DNA of 64,000 bases from JAVBQG01 sp031549185. GTDB taxonomy: Bacteria > Synergistota > Synergistia > Synergistales > Synergistaceae. Made by a program: the position numbers and the translations under genes. Numbering within the stretch: position 1 is the stretch's first letter; each line of letters starts with the position of its first letter. The stretch is from NCBI GenBank assembly GCA_031549185.1, contig JAVBQG010000005.1:1-64000 (forward strand). The letters run 5' to 3'. Of this stretch, positions 33,079 to 41,393 are shown piece by piece. The notes under the pieces were generated by a model that was not told the origin of the DNA, searched no databases, and saw nothing but the letters and a program-made list of their open reading frames with translations.

Positions 33079-33099
33079 ACTCTGATTTGAAATCAGAGT
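33079..33099. repeat. 21-base perfect palindrome at the yvcK 3' end
   Basis: ACTCTGATTT, a central G, then AAATCAGAGT, touching the yvcK stop codon. A second small hairpin, CAACGC-TAC-GCGTTG (33040-33054), lies in the same 82-base yvcK-whiA spacer. There is no T run, so these may be an mRNA processing or stability element or an operator rather than a terminator. Confidence 0.5.
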
Positions 33100-34214
33100 C
33101 AATCGCGCTCGTCGCGGACGATGCGCATCAGGATCTCCGCCAGCTTCTGCGAGTGATGCCGCAGATACTTTCCGTCTTTGATGTTGACGAGATCGGCGTA
33201 GACGATTTTGCAGCCGTGGCTCTCCAGGTACGCCTCCTCCTCACGGGAGACGTAGAGCGGCTCCGCCCCCTTTTCCCGATAGCGCTCGAGATAGTCGGCG
33301 GGAATCGGCGTCTGGTTGACCACAACGTAGTCCGGCATCTGGCCAAGGACGCTCGCGATCCAGTCCAGGTGCGCCGTGATGTTCATCCCCTCCGTCTCCT
33401 TCGTCTGCGTCATCAGGTTGGCGACGTAGGCCTTCGGCACGGAGGCATTGCGAATCGCCCGCGTGACCTCCTCCAACAGAAGGTTGGGCAGGACACTTGT
33501 CAGAAGGCTGCCCGGCCCCATGACGATCAGATCGGCCTCGGGGATCGCCTCGATCACATCCGGAAGAGGTCTTGCCGATCCGGGTTCGAGCCACATTCTT
33601 TGCATGCAGCTGCCGTTCTCGGATATGTCCAGCTCGCCGTGTACGGATCTGCCGTCTTCCGTCTCTCCGTACAGGACGACCGTCTCCGTCGTAACCGGCA
33701 GCACGCGCCCCCGGATGGCGAGCAGCCGGTTTAGCTCCTCCACCGCCTTGCTGAAATCACCCACCAGCTCGCACGCGGCCAGGAGAATCAGGTTGCCGAG
33801 GCTGTGTCCCTTCAATTCCCCGCGATCGAAGCGGAAGTTGAGGATACGGTTGAGGGAGTTGTCGTTCTCCGCCAGCGCGACCAGGCAGTTCCGCACATCC
33901 CCCGGCGGTAGCACGCCCCACTCCTGACGCAGCCGCCCGGAGCTTCCGCCTTCGTCCGTGACGGCAACGACGGCCGTGATGTTGCGCGTAAAACCCTTGA
34001 GCCCCGCAAGGAGCGTCGAAAGCCCCGTCCCCCCGCCAATGCAAACGAACCGGGGTCCCTGTAGAAGCCTCTGTTCCAGTGCGCTCTCCATGATGTCGCG
34101 CCTGCGGCGCGAGGAAGCGCCCGGCACCTTGAAGCTGCGCCCCTTCGGCAGAAACACGGCAAAGACGCAGCCGATCAGAAAACCAAGCCCCAGCCAGAGA
34201 ATGCCGCCGTTCAT
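33099..34214 (-). CDS. yvcK: YvcK-type gluconeogenesis factor, membrane-anchored form
   Basis: YvcK (CofD-like fold) binds UDP-sugars and affects carbon flux and cell-wall synthesis. The 371-residue protein has the core FVCIGGGTGLSTLLAGLKGF, VTDEGGSSGRLRQEWG, PPGDVRNCLVALA and GPGSLLTSVLPNLL. Unusually it begins with a hydrophobic helix (residues about 4-22, GILWLGLGFLIGCVFAVF) followed by a basic stretch, implying membrane attachment; Bacillus YvcK is soluble. The start ATG overlaps the rapZ stop (ATGA). Confidence 0.92.
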   Translation of the reverse strand: MNGGILWLGLGFLIGCVFAVFLPKGRSFKVPGASSRRRRDIMESALEQRLLQGPRFVCIGGGTGLSTLLAGLKGFTRNITAVVAVTDEGGSSGRLRQEWGVLPPGDVRNCLVALAENDNSLNRILNFRFDRGELKGHSLGNLILLAACELVGDFSKAVEELNRLLAIRGRVLPVTTETVVLYGETEDGRSVHGELDISENGSCMQRMWLEPGSARPLPDVIEAIPEADLIVMGPGSLLTSVLPNLLLEEVTRAIRNASVPKAYVANLMTQTKETEGMNITAHLDWIASVLGQMPDYVVVNQTPIPADYLERYREKGAEPLYVSREEEAYLESHGCKIVYADLVNIKDGKYLRHHSQKLAEILMRIVRDERD

Positions 34215-35089
34215 CTCTTCGACTCTTTGTCTATGTCGCGATGATGGACCACCAGCCTGTGTCCGGCGGCGCTCAGATGAATCGCCAGTTGTTCCGCGAT
34301 GGCCACGGAGCGATGCCTGCCGCCCGTACAGCCAATGGCGATATGAACCTGTTTCTTGACGGTGTTCTCGTATTGCCGCAGCACAAGCTCGAGCAGCGAG
34401 ACAAGCCTGTCGAGAAAGATGCGCCTCTCGGGAAACTTTTCAAGATAGTTCTGTACCTCCGGGTCTTTGCCGGAGAGATCGTGGAGTTCGGGGATATAAT
34501 TCGGGTTCGGCAGAAAACGGACGTCGAACAAGAAATCGCAATCCCTCGGTATGCCGTTCTTGAAACCGAAGGAGCTGACGATGACGGTGAGCGGATCGTT
34601 CACCATCTCGAGATTCATCAAAAGTTGCGCCCTCAAATCGCCAGGAAGAAGCGAGGACGTGTCGAGAATCAGGTCCGAGTGGGAGCGGATCAGTTCGAGG
34701 CTCTCCCTCTCCTTTTCGACCCCTTCGAGAAGCGTGAGCCCCCCTGCGAGGGGATGGCGACGCCTGGTCGTCTCGTAGCGCCTGACCAGCCAGTTATCGG
34801 AGGCCTCGAGAAAGATCAGCCGCACCTGCAGAAGCGTCCCTTTCAGAAGGTCGATCGTCGAGAAGAGGTCGGATAACAACGACTCCCCGCGGACGTCGAT
34901 GACGACGGCAACGCCGGTCTGCGCTGCGGCGCTGTTGTTCGCGAGCACATCCAGAAGCTGCGGAAGAAGGGAGGGCGGCAGGTTGTCGATCGTATAGAAG
35001 CCCTGATCCTCCAGAATATTGAGGGCTGTCGACTTGCCCGCACCGGAGAGGCCGGTTATGATGACACATTTTTGAACCCCTTTGTTCAA
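34211..35089 (-). CDS. rapZ: RapZ-family nucleotide-binding protein
   Basis: RapZ/YvcJ proteins bind nucleotides; in E. coli the protein controls GlmS through small RNAs. The 292-residue protein has a Walker A motif GLSGAGKSTALN, a Walker B-like LIFLEAS (followed by DNWLVRRYETTRRRHPL), and the conserved C-terminal half with FGFKNGIPRDCDFLFDVRFLPNP and IGCTGGRHRSVAI. The start is a TTG at 35089, preceded by a GGGGGGAG site. Translationally coupled to yvcK. Confidence 0.95.
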   Translation of the reverse strand: MNKGVQKCVIITGLSGAGKSTALNILEDQGFYTIDNLPPSLLPQLLDVLANNSAAAQTGVAVVIDVRGESLLSDLFSTIDLLKGTLLQVRLIFLEASDNWLVRRYETTRRRHPLAGGLTLLEGVEKERESLELIRSHSDLILDTSSLLPGDLRAQLLMNLEMVNDPLTVIVSSFGFKNGIPRDCDFLFDVRFLPNPNYIPELHDLSGKDPEVQNYLEKFPERRIFLDRLVSLLELVLRQYENTVKKQVHIAIGCTGGRHRSVAIAEQLAIHLSAAGHRLVVHHRDIDKESKR

Positions 35090-35122
35090 ATTCTCTCCCC
35101 CCTGAATTTCTGCTTCTTTATG

Positions 35123-35935
35123 TTACGGGTGTCCGCTGTGGCCGCATTCGGCGTCCCAGCCGCACAAAATTTCGACACCGTGCCGCAGGGCGGGCGCAAT
35201 CGCCTCGAAACATTGGCGCACGGCTCTCTCGCTGCCGGGAAAGGCAATGATCAACGTCCCTTTGCGCAAAACCGCGATGCTGCGCGTAAGAAAACCGCGC
35301 GACGTATGAAACATCGAGCGAGCGCGCATGATTTCGCCGAAACCGGGCACCAGCCTGTCTTGAACGTCCATCAACGCCTCGGGCGTTACATCCCGAAGCG
35401 AGAGACCGGTACCGCCTGTGGTCAGGACAATCTGCAGTTTTTCTCCATCGGCCCATTCGGCGAGGCGTTCGGCGATCATCCGGCGATCGTCCGGAACGAT
35501 ATCCCGCTTCACGACAACAGAGCCAAGCGCCTCGATCATATCCGCGAGCGCGGGGCCTGCGGTGTCCTCACGCTCTCCACGGCTGCCCTTGTCGCTGACG
35601 GTGAGTACGCCCACCCGCATCGGGCGCCAGAGCTCCACGGGGGCGGAGACGCCCAGAAAACCAGCATTGCAAACAGCAAGTTCTTCCCCCTCCGCTTTCC
35701 AGAGGAGGCATTCGCCACCGTTGACCGCCAGAAAACGATTTTCCGGCAACTCCGTCTCTTTCGGCAGCACGATCACATAGTCCGCATCCTCCGGCACATC
35801 GCCTGCTCCCGCCGCGTGAAGGCGGACGCGTGCCAGGGCTCCATTCACACACGTGCCTCCTTCGGCATTGCGATGAAGGTAAATCAGCTTATCCCACTCT
35901 TTTTCCTTGGTACGATAAAGCCCCAGTATTCTCAT
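35123..35935 (-). CDS. MogA/MoaB-like molybdopterin adenylyltransferase with unassigned N-terminal domain
   Basis: The C-terminal part (residues about 105-262) is a MogA/MoaB domain, which adenylylates molybdopterin before metal insertion: VGVLTVSDKGSRGEREDTAG, the TTGGTGLSLRDVTPEAL loop and the AFPGSERAVRQ tail. The first 104 residues are an extra domain, beta-rich, with LGLYRTKEKEWDKLIYLHRN and VIVLPKETELPENRFL; I could not assign it to a family. It is too diverged for a confident MOSC call. The start overlaps the moaC stop by ATGA. Confidence 0.85.
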   Translation of the reverse strand: MRILGLYRTKEKEWDKLIYLHRNAEGGTCVNGALARVRLHAAGAGDVPEDADYVIVLPKETELPENRFLAVNGGECLLWKAEGEELAVCNAGFLGVSAPVELWRPMRVGVLTVSDKGSRGEREDTAGPALADMIEALGSVVVKRDIVPDDRRMIAERLAEWADGEKLQIVLTTGGTGLSLRDVTPEALMDVQDRLVPGFGEIMRARSMFHTSRGFLTRSIAVLRKGTLIIAFPGSERAVRQCFEAIAPALRHGVEILCGWDAECGHSGHP

Positions 35936-36414
35936 CGATCGTCCGCCTTCCAGGTGCCGCTTTTGCCGCCGGATTTTTCCAGCAACCGTATGTCCCTGAT
36001 GATCATACCCTTATCGATGCCTTTGCACATATCGTAAAACACCAATGCCGCAACACTTACCCCCGTGAGCGCTTCCATCTCCACCCCGGTGACGTCGTTC
36101 GCGACCGCCTCGCAACGAATGCAAATCGCCTTCGACGGATCGTGCAGTTCGCAGGAGACTTTGACGCTGTCGATTTTGATCCCGTGGCAGAGCGGAATGA
36201 GATCCGGCGTCCTCTTCGCGCCCATAATGCCTCCGATCTCGGCGATAGGGAAGGGGTTTCCCTTCGCGGTCCCCCCCTCCACCAACGCGCGATAGATCGC
36301 CTCGGGCAGATCGATCCAACCCTCCGCAAGCGCCCGGCGCTTCGTCGTTTTTTTCTCGCTCACGTCCACCATCGCGGGGCGCCCGAATTCGTCAAAGTGT
36401 GTCCATTCTCCCAT
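35932..36414 (-). CDS. moaC: Cyclic pyranopterin monophosphate synthase
   Basis: The second enzyme of molybdopterin synthesis, making cPMP from the MoaA product. The 160-residue protein has the family blocks MVDVSEKKTTKRRALAEG, AKRTPDLIPLCHGI (with the catalytic histidine), GVEMEALTGVSVAALVFYDM and MCKGIDKGMIIRDIRL with a conserved lysine-glycine-containing tail. Coupled to the MogA-like gene (ATGA overlap) and 4 bases after moaA. Confidence 0.97.
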   Translation of the reverse strand: MGEWTHFDEFGRPAMVDVSEKKTTKRRALAEGWIDLPEAIYRALVEGGTAKGNPFPIAEIGGIMGAKRTPDLIPLCHGIKIDSVKVSCELHDPSKAICIRCEAVANDVTGVEMEALTGVSVAALVFYDMCKGIDKGMIIRDIRLLEKSGGKSGTWKADDR

Positions 36415-36418
36415 TTCA

Positions 36419-37411
36419 CTATCCTCCGATGCCGGACATCCGAAGCTTGCCGTCTCGTATGTTCTCCCAGTAATCCGGCTTTAGATTGATCCCATCCACG
36501 ATCGCCCTTTTCAGGGCCTCCCTGTCTCCGGCGCGCAGCAGCGGCAGCAGGTCCGTCTCCGTACGGCTGAAAAGGCACGCGCGCATTCTGCCCGCCGCCG
36601 TGATGCGCAGCCTGTTGCACGTCGTGCAAAAGTGATTCGAGACGGCCTCGATGATGCCCACACGATTGCCGCTTTGCGCGTCGAAATAGTACTTTGCTGG
36701 CCCGCGCGGCGCCAAATTTCCCTCGTCGATTTCGTTGTTCTCCGCCAGCAACCATTCTCCGCAACGCGACAACATCGAGAGAATCTCTGTGGAGCTGATA
36801 AACTTCTCCCGATTCCAGACGTCGTCGCCCAGCGGCATGAATTCGATCAGACGCGGCGTAACGCCTTTCGACCAGGCATAACGAATGATGTCCATCAACT
36901 CATCGTCGTTAAAACCTCGAATCAACACCGTATTGGTTTTGACATTCGAGATGCCGGCTTTCACAGCCGCATCGACACCCTCGAACACATCCGCGACCTC
37001 GCCCACCCGGGTAATCTCCCTGAACTTCCGGGGATCGATCGTATCCAGGCTGATGTTGAGTCCCGACAACTCCACGGAGGCAAGATCGATGGCATGACGG
37101 GCGAGAAGCGCGGCGTTGGTCGTGAGCGCGACCGCCATGTCGGGAAATTTTCTCCGGAATTCCAACAGAAACGGGACCATGCCTTTTCGAACGAGAGGCT
37201 CCCCTCCCGTGAAGCGGATCTTTCGCACACCCAACTCCTGCAGAATGTCGCAGATGAGCAGGATCTCTTCGTAGCGCATGACGTCCGCGTGATCCAGGAG
37301 CGAAACCCCCTCCTCCGGCATGCAGTAGACGCATCGATAGTTGCAACGGTCCGTGACGGAGATCCGCGCGTAATCGATCAACCTGCCCCTTGCGTCACTC
37401 AGGCGCTCCAT
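36419..37411 (-). CDS. moaA: GTP 3',8-cyclase (molybdenum cofactor biosynthesis protein A)
   Basis: A radical SAM enzyme converting GTP to 3',8-cyclo-GTP. From the ATG at 37411 it has 330 residues. The N-terminal cluster is C-x3-C-x2-C in DRCNYRCVYCMPEEG, followed by FTGGEPLVRKG. The C-terminal substrate-binding cluster is formed by HFCTTCNRLRITAAGRMRACLF (C-x2-C-x13-C). The terminal GG motif is present (MSGIGG). A start 36 bases further upstream is possible but would overlap the preceding gene by 49 bases; the chosen start overlaps by 13. Confidence 0.96.
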   Translation of the reverse strand: MERLSDARGRLIDYARISVTDRCNYRCVYCMPEEGVSLLDHADVMRYEEILLICDILQELGVRKIRFTGGEPLVRKGMVPFLLEFRRKFPDMAVALTTNAALLARHAIDLASVELSGLNISLDTIDPRKFREITRVGEVADVFEGVDAAVKAGISNVKTNTVLIRGFNDDELMDIIRYAWSKGVTPRLIEFMPLGDDVWNREKFISSTEILSMLSRCGEWLLAENNEIDEGNLAPRGPAKYYFDAQSGNRVGIIEAVSNHFCTTCNRLRITAAGRMRACLFSRTETDLLPLLRAGDREALKRAIVDGINLKPDYWENIRDGKLRMSGIGG

Positions 37412-39324
37412 TCGTAACCGCCCATCCGTTCGACCCTCGCGCGCCATTCGTCGCTCGCGATCGCGTCCCGCAGCGCATCCGCAGCCATGTGTTCGTCAAA
37501 GCCCTCCGCAAAGACGAGCTCATACGGCTCCTGCGCGATCGGAATGAAATCGAGCCCCAGCGCGTCGGCGGCCGCCTTGATCCCGAGCGTGGCATCCGCG
37601 ACGCCGGAGGCCACCTTGTTGGCCGCCTCGAGGTGCGTGATCGACTGACGGTCGTAGCCGGGTATATCCTGCGAAGTCAGCCCTCCGGATTTCAACATGT
37701 AGTCGAGCAGCACCCTCGTGCCGGCGCCGGGCTGGCGGTTTTCGAAGACGACGCCGGTCAGATCCTCGAATTTCGTTATATTCTTCGGATTGCCCTTCGC
37801 GACGATGATCCCCTGCTGCCGGTAGAACACGAGCTGTCGTCTCCAGTTTCTGCCCGCCGAAAATCTTTCGATGTAGCTGGCGTTGTACGACCCGTCGAGG
37901 GGATCCAGCAAATGTGCGGCCGCAAAGTGCGCCTCGTCCCGGCTCAGCGCCGCAAGGCCTCCCATACTGCCGACCGCCCTGATCGCGAGATCCATTCCGC
38001 GCTTCCTCATCAGGGAGATCAGGAGTTGAATCGCGGGGTCGTCCGACCCCTGAAAGAGCAAACGGCGCTTCAGGTCCACTTTTTTCGTCAGATGGATGCA
38101 TACAGCGGAGCCCCTCTCGCACTCCAGCGTCTCCTCATCGAGCAGCGCGATTCCGTCCGCTTCCGCCAGAGCCCAGAGGACGCTGGCCCCCGCGGTGAGA
38201 GGCCATGCCAGCACCTGTCCCTTCACGTCCGCTATTTTCAGGCGAAGCCACTCGGCCACGCCAGCCGGCGACGAGTGCTGCAGCATGAACTTCGCCTCGA
38301 TCGTCTCGGACGCCCCCATGCTCTTCCTCAGCGCGTCGTCCGCCGATTCGCCCGCCATCGCGTTCAGCAGCGGATAGACGAGCGACCAGAGGACGACCGT
38401 GCACGACATCGGAAATCCGGGCGTACAGATCACCGGCTTGCCCGCAACGACTGTTGCCATAACGGGGCGACCGGGTTTCATTCTCACGGCCCGAAAGAGC
38501 ATTCGGCCGATATCCAGGAATATATCGGCGGTGTGATCGCGTTTCCCCTTGGCCGATCCTGCGCTGACAAGCACCAGATCGTATCGCGGTACCGCGTCTT
38601 TGATCGCGTCTCGAATCAGAGTCGGGTTGTCGGGCAAGATCGGATGCACGTCGATCTCAAAACCCCACCGCTCGAAGCTCGCGTGCGCAAACGCGGAGTT
38701 GCTGTCCACTACGACTCCGGCGGGGATATCCGTTCTTGCCAGCCACGACTCCCGGCTGGCGATCTCGTCGCCGGTCGGAATGAAAAGCGTCCTCGGGCGC
38801 GCGCGAATGCCGACGTCGGAAATACCCGCGCAGAGAAGGAGAGACACAAGCGCGGGCGTTATGATGTCCCCGTCGACGGCCAGAATCTGCCCAGCCATCA
38901 CGTCCTCCCCAACCGCCCGCACGTTTTCGCCCTGCGTAAGGCTTTTGAAGACCTTCAGTTTTCCGCTCTCGTCCAGGGAGGTGTCCTCCACCATGATGAC
39001 CGCGTCGCCTTCCGGGATCGGCATCCCGGTATTCACCCATTCGAACCCGCCGGGCTCCATGAGGACCGGTGTGGCGGACGTCGCCCCCGCGGTAGAACCG
39101 GCCATCAGCGTATAGCCGTCGACCGCGGAGGCCGTGTAGTGCGGGACATTGCGCCGGGAGATGACATCCTCAGCCAGCATGCGCCCCAACGCTCTGTCCG
39201 GAGAAATTCGTTCCGTGCGGGGCGCTTTCGGCGTAAATTCGCGCAACAACAGGTCAAGAGATTCTCCCAGCGAACAGTGTTCGCCGTATGCGGCATTTTT
39301 CCTTTTATCTTTCACCATATCCAT
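37399..39324 (-). CDS. MoeA-type molybdotransferase fused to a periplasmic-binding-protein-like domain
   Basis: The N-terminal ~400 residues are MoeA-like (molybdate or tungstate insertion into adenylylated molybdopterin): TASAVDGYTLMAGSTAG, PTGDEIASRE and the glycine loop variant SAGSAKGKRDHT. Residues about 425-620 form a PBP_like domain (GSDDPAIQLLISLM, AVGSMGGLAALSRDEAHFAAAHLLDP, NRQPGAGTRVLLDYML), related to cytoplasmic substrate-binding modules seen in ModE-like regulators. The full length is 641 residues. The fusion is known in archaea and anaerobic bacteria; the ligand is unproven. It overlaps the second moeA by 13 bases. Confidence 0.88.
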   Translation of the reverse strand: MDMVKDKRKNAAYGEHCSLGESLDLLLREFTPKAPRTERISPDRALGRMLAEDVISRRNVPHYTASAVDGYTLMAGSTAGATSATPVLMEPGGFEWVNTGMPIPEGDAVIMVEDTSLDESGKLKVFKSLTQGENVRAVGEDVMAGQILAVDGDIITPALVSLLLCAGISDVGIRARPRTLFIPTGDEIASRESWLARTDIPAGVVVDSNSAFAHASFERWGFEIDVHPILPDNPTLIRDAIKDAVPRYDLVLVSAGSAKGKRDHTADIFLDIGRMLFRAVRMKPGRPVMATVVAGKPVICTPGFPMSCTVVLWSLVYPLLNAMAGESADDALRKSMGASETIEAKFMLQHSSPAGVAEWLRLKIADVKGQVLAWPLTAGASVLWALAEADGIALLDEETLECERGSAVCIHLTKKVDLKRRLLFQGSDDPAIQLLISLMRKRGMDLAIRAVGSMGGLAALSRDEAHFAAAHLLDPLDGSYNASYIERFSAGRNWRRQLVFYRQQGIIVAKGNPKNITKFEDLTGVVFENRQPGAGTRVLLDYMLKSGGLTSQDIPGYDRQSITHLEAANKVASGVADATLGIKAAADALGLDFIPIAQEPYELVFAEGFDEHMAADALRDAIASDEWRARVERMGGYEWSA

Positions 39325-40544
39325 ACGTCTACATCCTCCCCTCTCCTCAGCGTCTCCTGATTGGAGGAGAGTTTTATGAACCCGTCCGCGTGTTGCATAG
39401 CCGATACATAGCCGGATTTGGCCGCAAGAGGAACGACGAAATTATCCACCAGGCGCATCGGCGTAAACTCGTCCGGCCCCGTTCGTCCCTGTACATCCGC
39501 GCCCAGTGGCAGCCTGAGATATTTGCCGACATGTTCGCTCTCTGCTCCGATCATGCGCAGGAAAATCGGCAACACGACGAAGATGCACGCAACCATGCAG
39601 GAGAGAGGGTGTCCCGGCAGGCCGAAGACGATTTTCCGCTCTCTCTCGGACGCTCCTATCAGCGTGGGTTTTCCGGGAACCATGTTGACGCCGCGCACGA
39701 GCAGTCCCGGCGGAGGAAGCGACTCCATCATGCGAGAGCAGTGGTCTCTCACCCCGACGGACGATCCACCGCTCAGGAGGAGTATATCGCACTCCGCAAG
39801 CGCCTCCCTCACTCGTACCTCCATGACGTCCTCCCGATCCGGCACGATGCCGTACGATCGGGACGAAAAACCGTATTGCCGCAGCAGGGCGCCCAGCATG
39901 GGTGCGTTGGCGTCTCGAATGTACCCCGGGAGGAGGGGGGATGTCTCGATCGGAAGAATCTCGTCGCCGGTCGACAGAATGCCGACCTTGAGGTCGAGCA
40001 CCTCGACGTTCCCGATCCCCATGGTGGACAACAAGCCCGCGGAAGTACAATCGATCAGTTCTCCACGTCCGAGCAGGACGTCGCCGGCGGCGACGTCCTC
40101 CCCTTCGAAGAGCAGGCTCTCCCCCCGCTGCACCGCCTTGCGAACTTCCACCCATTCGCCGGCACGGGCCGTATCCTCGATCATGACGACCGAATCTGCG
40201 CCCTCGGGGAGCATGCCGCCGGTCGGGATCGCGACGAGTTCCTCGGGGCCGACGGTCACGCGCGGCGCCTCACCCATGACTACCTCGCCTGCAAAACGTA
40301 AAAAAACTGGCGCTCCGGGCGAAGCGCCAGTCGTATCCGAATGGCGAAGCGCATACCCATCCCTCAGACTCCTGGTAAACGGCGGGTGCGCCTCCTTTGA
40401 AACCACATCGCGAAGGGATCGCGTCATCGTCGCGTCTTCCATGCGCCGTTCGATTCCCTCCGTATGCCATGGGAACGAGAGCGTCTCTGCGACAAAATCC
40501 ACACACTCCGCAATGGGGCGAACTTCCTGTACAAAACCTGCCAT
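39312..40544 (-). CDS. moeA: Molybdopterin molybdotransferase MoeA
   Basis: A second, stand-alone MoeA of 410 residues. It has the substrate loop TRSLRDGYALRHSDTTG, GEAPRVTVGPEELVAIPTGGMLPEGADSVVM-type sequence with its PTGGMLP turn, the domain III strand VGILSTGDEILP, and the canonical LSGGSSVGVRDH loop with GLPGHPLSCM. Having two moeA paralogues side by side suggests separation of molybdenum from tungsten insertion or of two ligands; that is inference. It follows the SPOR-domain gene by 15 bases. Confidence 0.92.
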   Translation of the reverse strand: MAGFVQEVRPIAECVDFVAETLSFPWHTEGIERRMEDATMTRSLRDVVSKEAHPPFTRSLRDGYALRHSDTTGASPGAPVFLRFAGEVVMGEAPRVTVGPEELVAIPTGGMLPEGADSVVMIEDTARAGEWVEVRKAVQRGESLLFEGEDVAAGDVLLGRGELIDCTSAGLLSTMGIGNVEVLDLKVGILSTGDEILPIETSPLLPGYIRDANAPMLGALLRQYGFSSRSYGIVPDREDVMEVRVREALAECDILLLSGGSSVGVRDHCSRMMESLPPPGLLVRGVNMVPGKPTLIGASERERKIVFGLPGHPLSCMVACIFVVLPIFLRMIGAESEHVGKYLRLPLGADVQGRTGPDEFTPMRLVDNFVVPLAAKSGYVSAMQHADGFIKLSSNQETLRRGEDVDVWIW

Positions 40545-40559
40545 GGTATAAAAAATCTC

Positions 40560-41366
40560 CTATTGCATCGGCAGAACCGCGACCGGGTAACCTTTTTTCT
40601 CCAACTCGGCTGCCAGTTTCTCTGCCTTCTCCCTGGTATCTCCCGCGCTGACGCGAACTCTATAATATTTGGTGCCAGAGGCATCCGTCGCACTGATCGT
40701 TGTCGCGTAACCGTCTTTTTTCGCCTGTGTCGAGAGAGTCTGCGCCCCCTCCTCTTTGGTGAAAGCTCCGATCTGAACGCCCCACTTCGATCCGGCTTTT
40801 GCGGTTGTCGGCGATGGGATCGTCTCCGGTTTCTTTTGCGCCTGCGCCGTCGGTTTCGCAGTCGGAGTAGTTTCTATCTTCGTGCCCGGTTTCGCCGCAG
40901 TTTGCGTCGTTGTCGCCGGTTTCGCAACCGAAAGTTTCGTCGTCGCCGGCTTGGCCGCAACCGATCCGGCAGGCTTTGTCGGCGCTGGTTTCGCCGCAGC
41001 CGGTTTGGATTCGATTTTCGCCGACTTGGTTGCTTTGGCCGGATCTACTGGGCCGGCCAGCACGACATTCTGCTTCGACTGTTGGGGCTTCTTCTCTTCC
41101 GATTTAACGGTCGCCACCGCGGGAGCCGTGTCCTCCGATTTGCCGCCGAGATTTTCCGCTTCCGACGCGTTGGCCTTCTGAGTGTCCTCGACGCTTGCAA
41201 CCACTTCCACTCCAGCGCGATTCGGCGGTGTCAGAAAAAACAGTTTAATGCCGGCGAAGAGCAACCCGACTGCGATCAATGCCGCGATCGGCAGAACAAT
41301 CTGACCGAATGCCAACATAGGGCGCTTTTCCTTGTAATTTCTCGATCTTCTGCTTCCCGAAGTCAT
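40560..41366 (-). CDS. SPOR-domain membrane protein
   Basis: About 268 residues. A short basic cytoplasmic tail is followed by a transmembrane helix (residues about 18-38, LAFGQIVLPIAALIAVGLLFAGI), a long Lys/Ala/Pro/Thr-rich linker, and a C-terminal SPOR domain from about residue 195 (WGVQIGAFTKEEGAQTLSTQ, YYRVRVSAGDTREKAEKLA). SPOR domains bind peptidoglycan lacking stem peptides at the septum, so this is probably a division protein, consistent with its place after ftsZ. The ATG at 41366 is preferred (GAGGAAGG 10 bases upstream); an ATG at 41393 abuts the radical SAM stop. Confidence 0.85.
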   Translation of the reverse strand: MTSGSRRSRNYKEKRPMLAFGQIVLPIAALIAVGLLFAGIKLFFLTPPNRAGVEVVASVEDTQKANASEAENLGGKSEDTAPAVATVKSEEKKPQQSKQNVVLAGPVDPAKATKSAKIESKPAAAKPAPTKPAGSVAAKPATTKLSVAKPATTTQTAAKPGTKIETTPTAKPTAQAQKKPETIPSPTTAKAGSKWGVQIGAFTKEEGAQTLSTQAKKDGYATTISATDASGTKYYRVRVSAGDTREKAEKLAAELEKKGYPVAVLPMQ

Positions 41367-41393
41367 TTTCTCGCCACCTTCCTCTTTTCGCAT

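Noticed and set aside
37390..39360. Plus-strand ORF of about 650 codons opposite the moeA fusion gene
   Set aside because: Antisense shadow of a gene with clear MoeA and PBP-like motifs.
40800..41100. Repetitive sequence in the SPOR protein gene
   Set aside because: The repeats encode a Lys/Ala/Pro/Thr-rich linker and are degenerate; this is ordinary low-complexity linker sequence, not a CRISPR or minisatellite.
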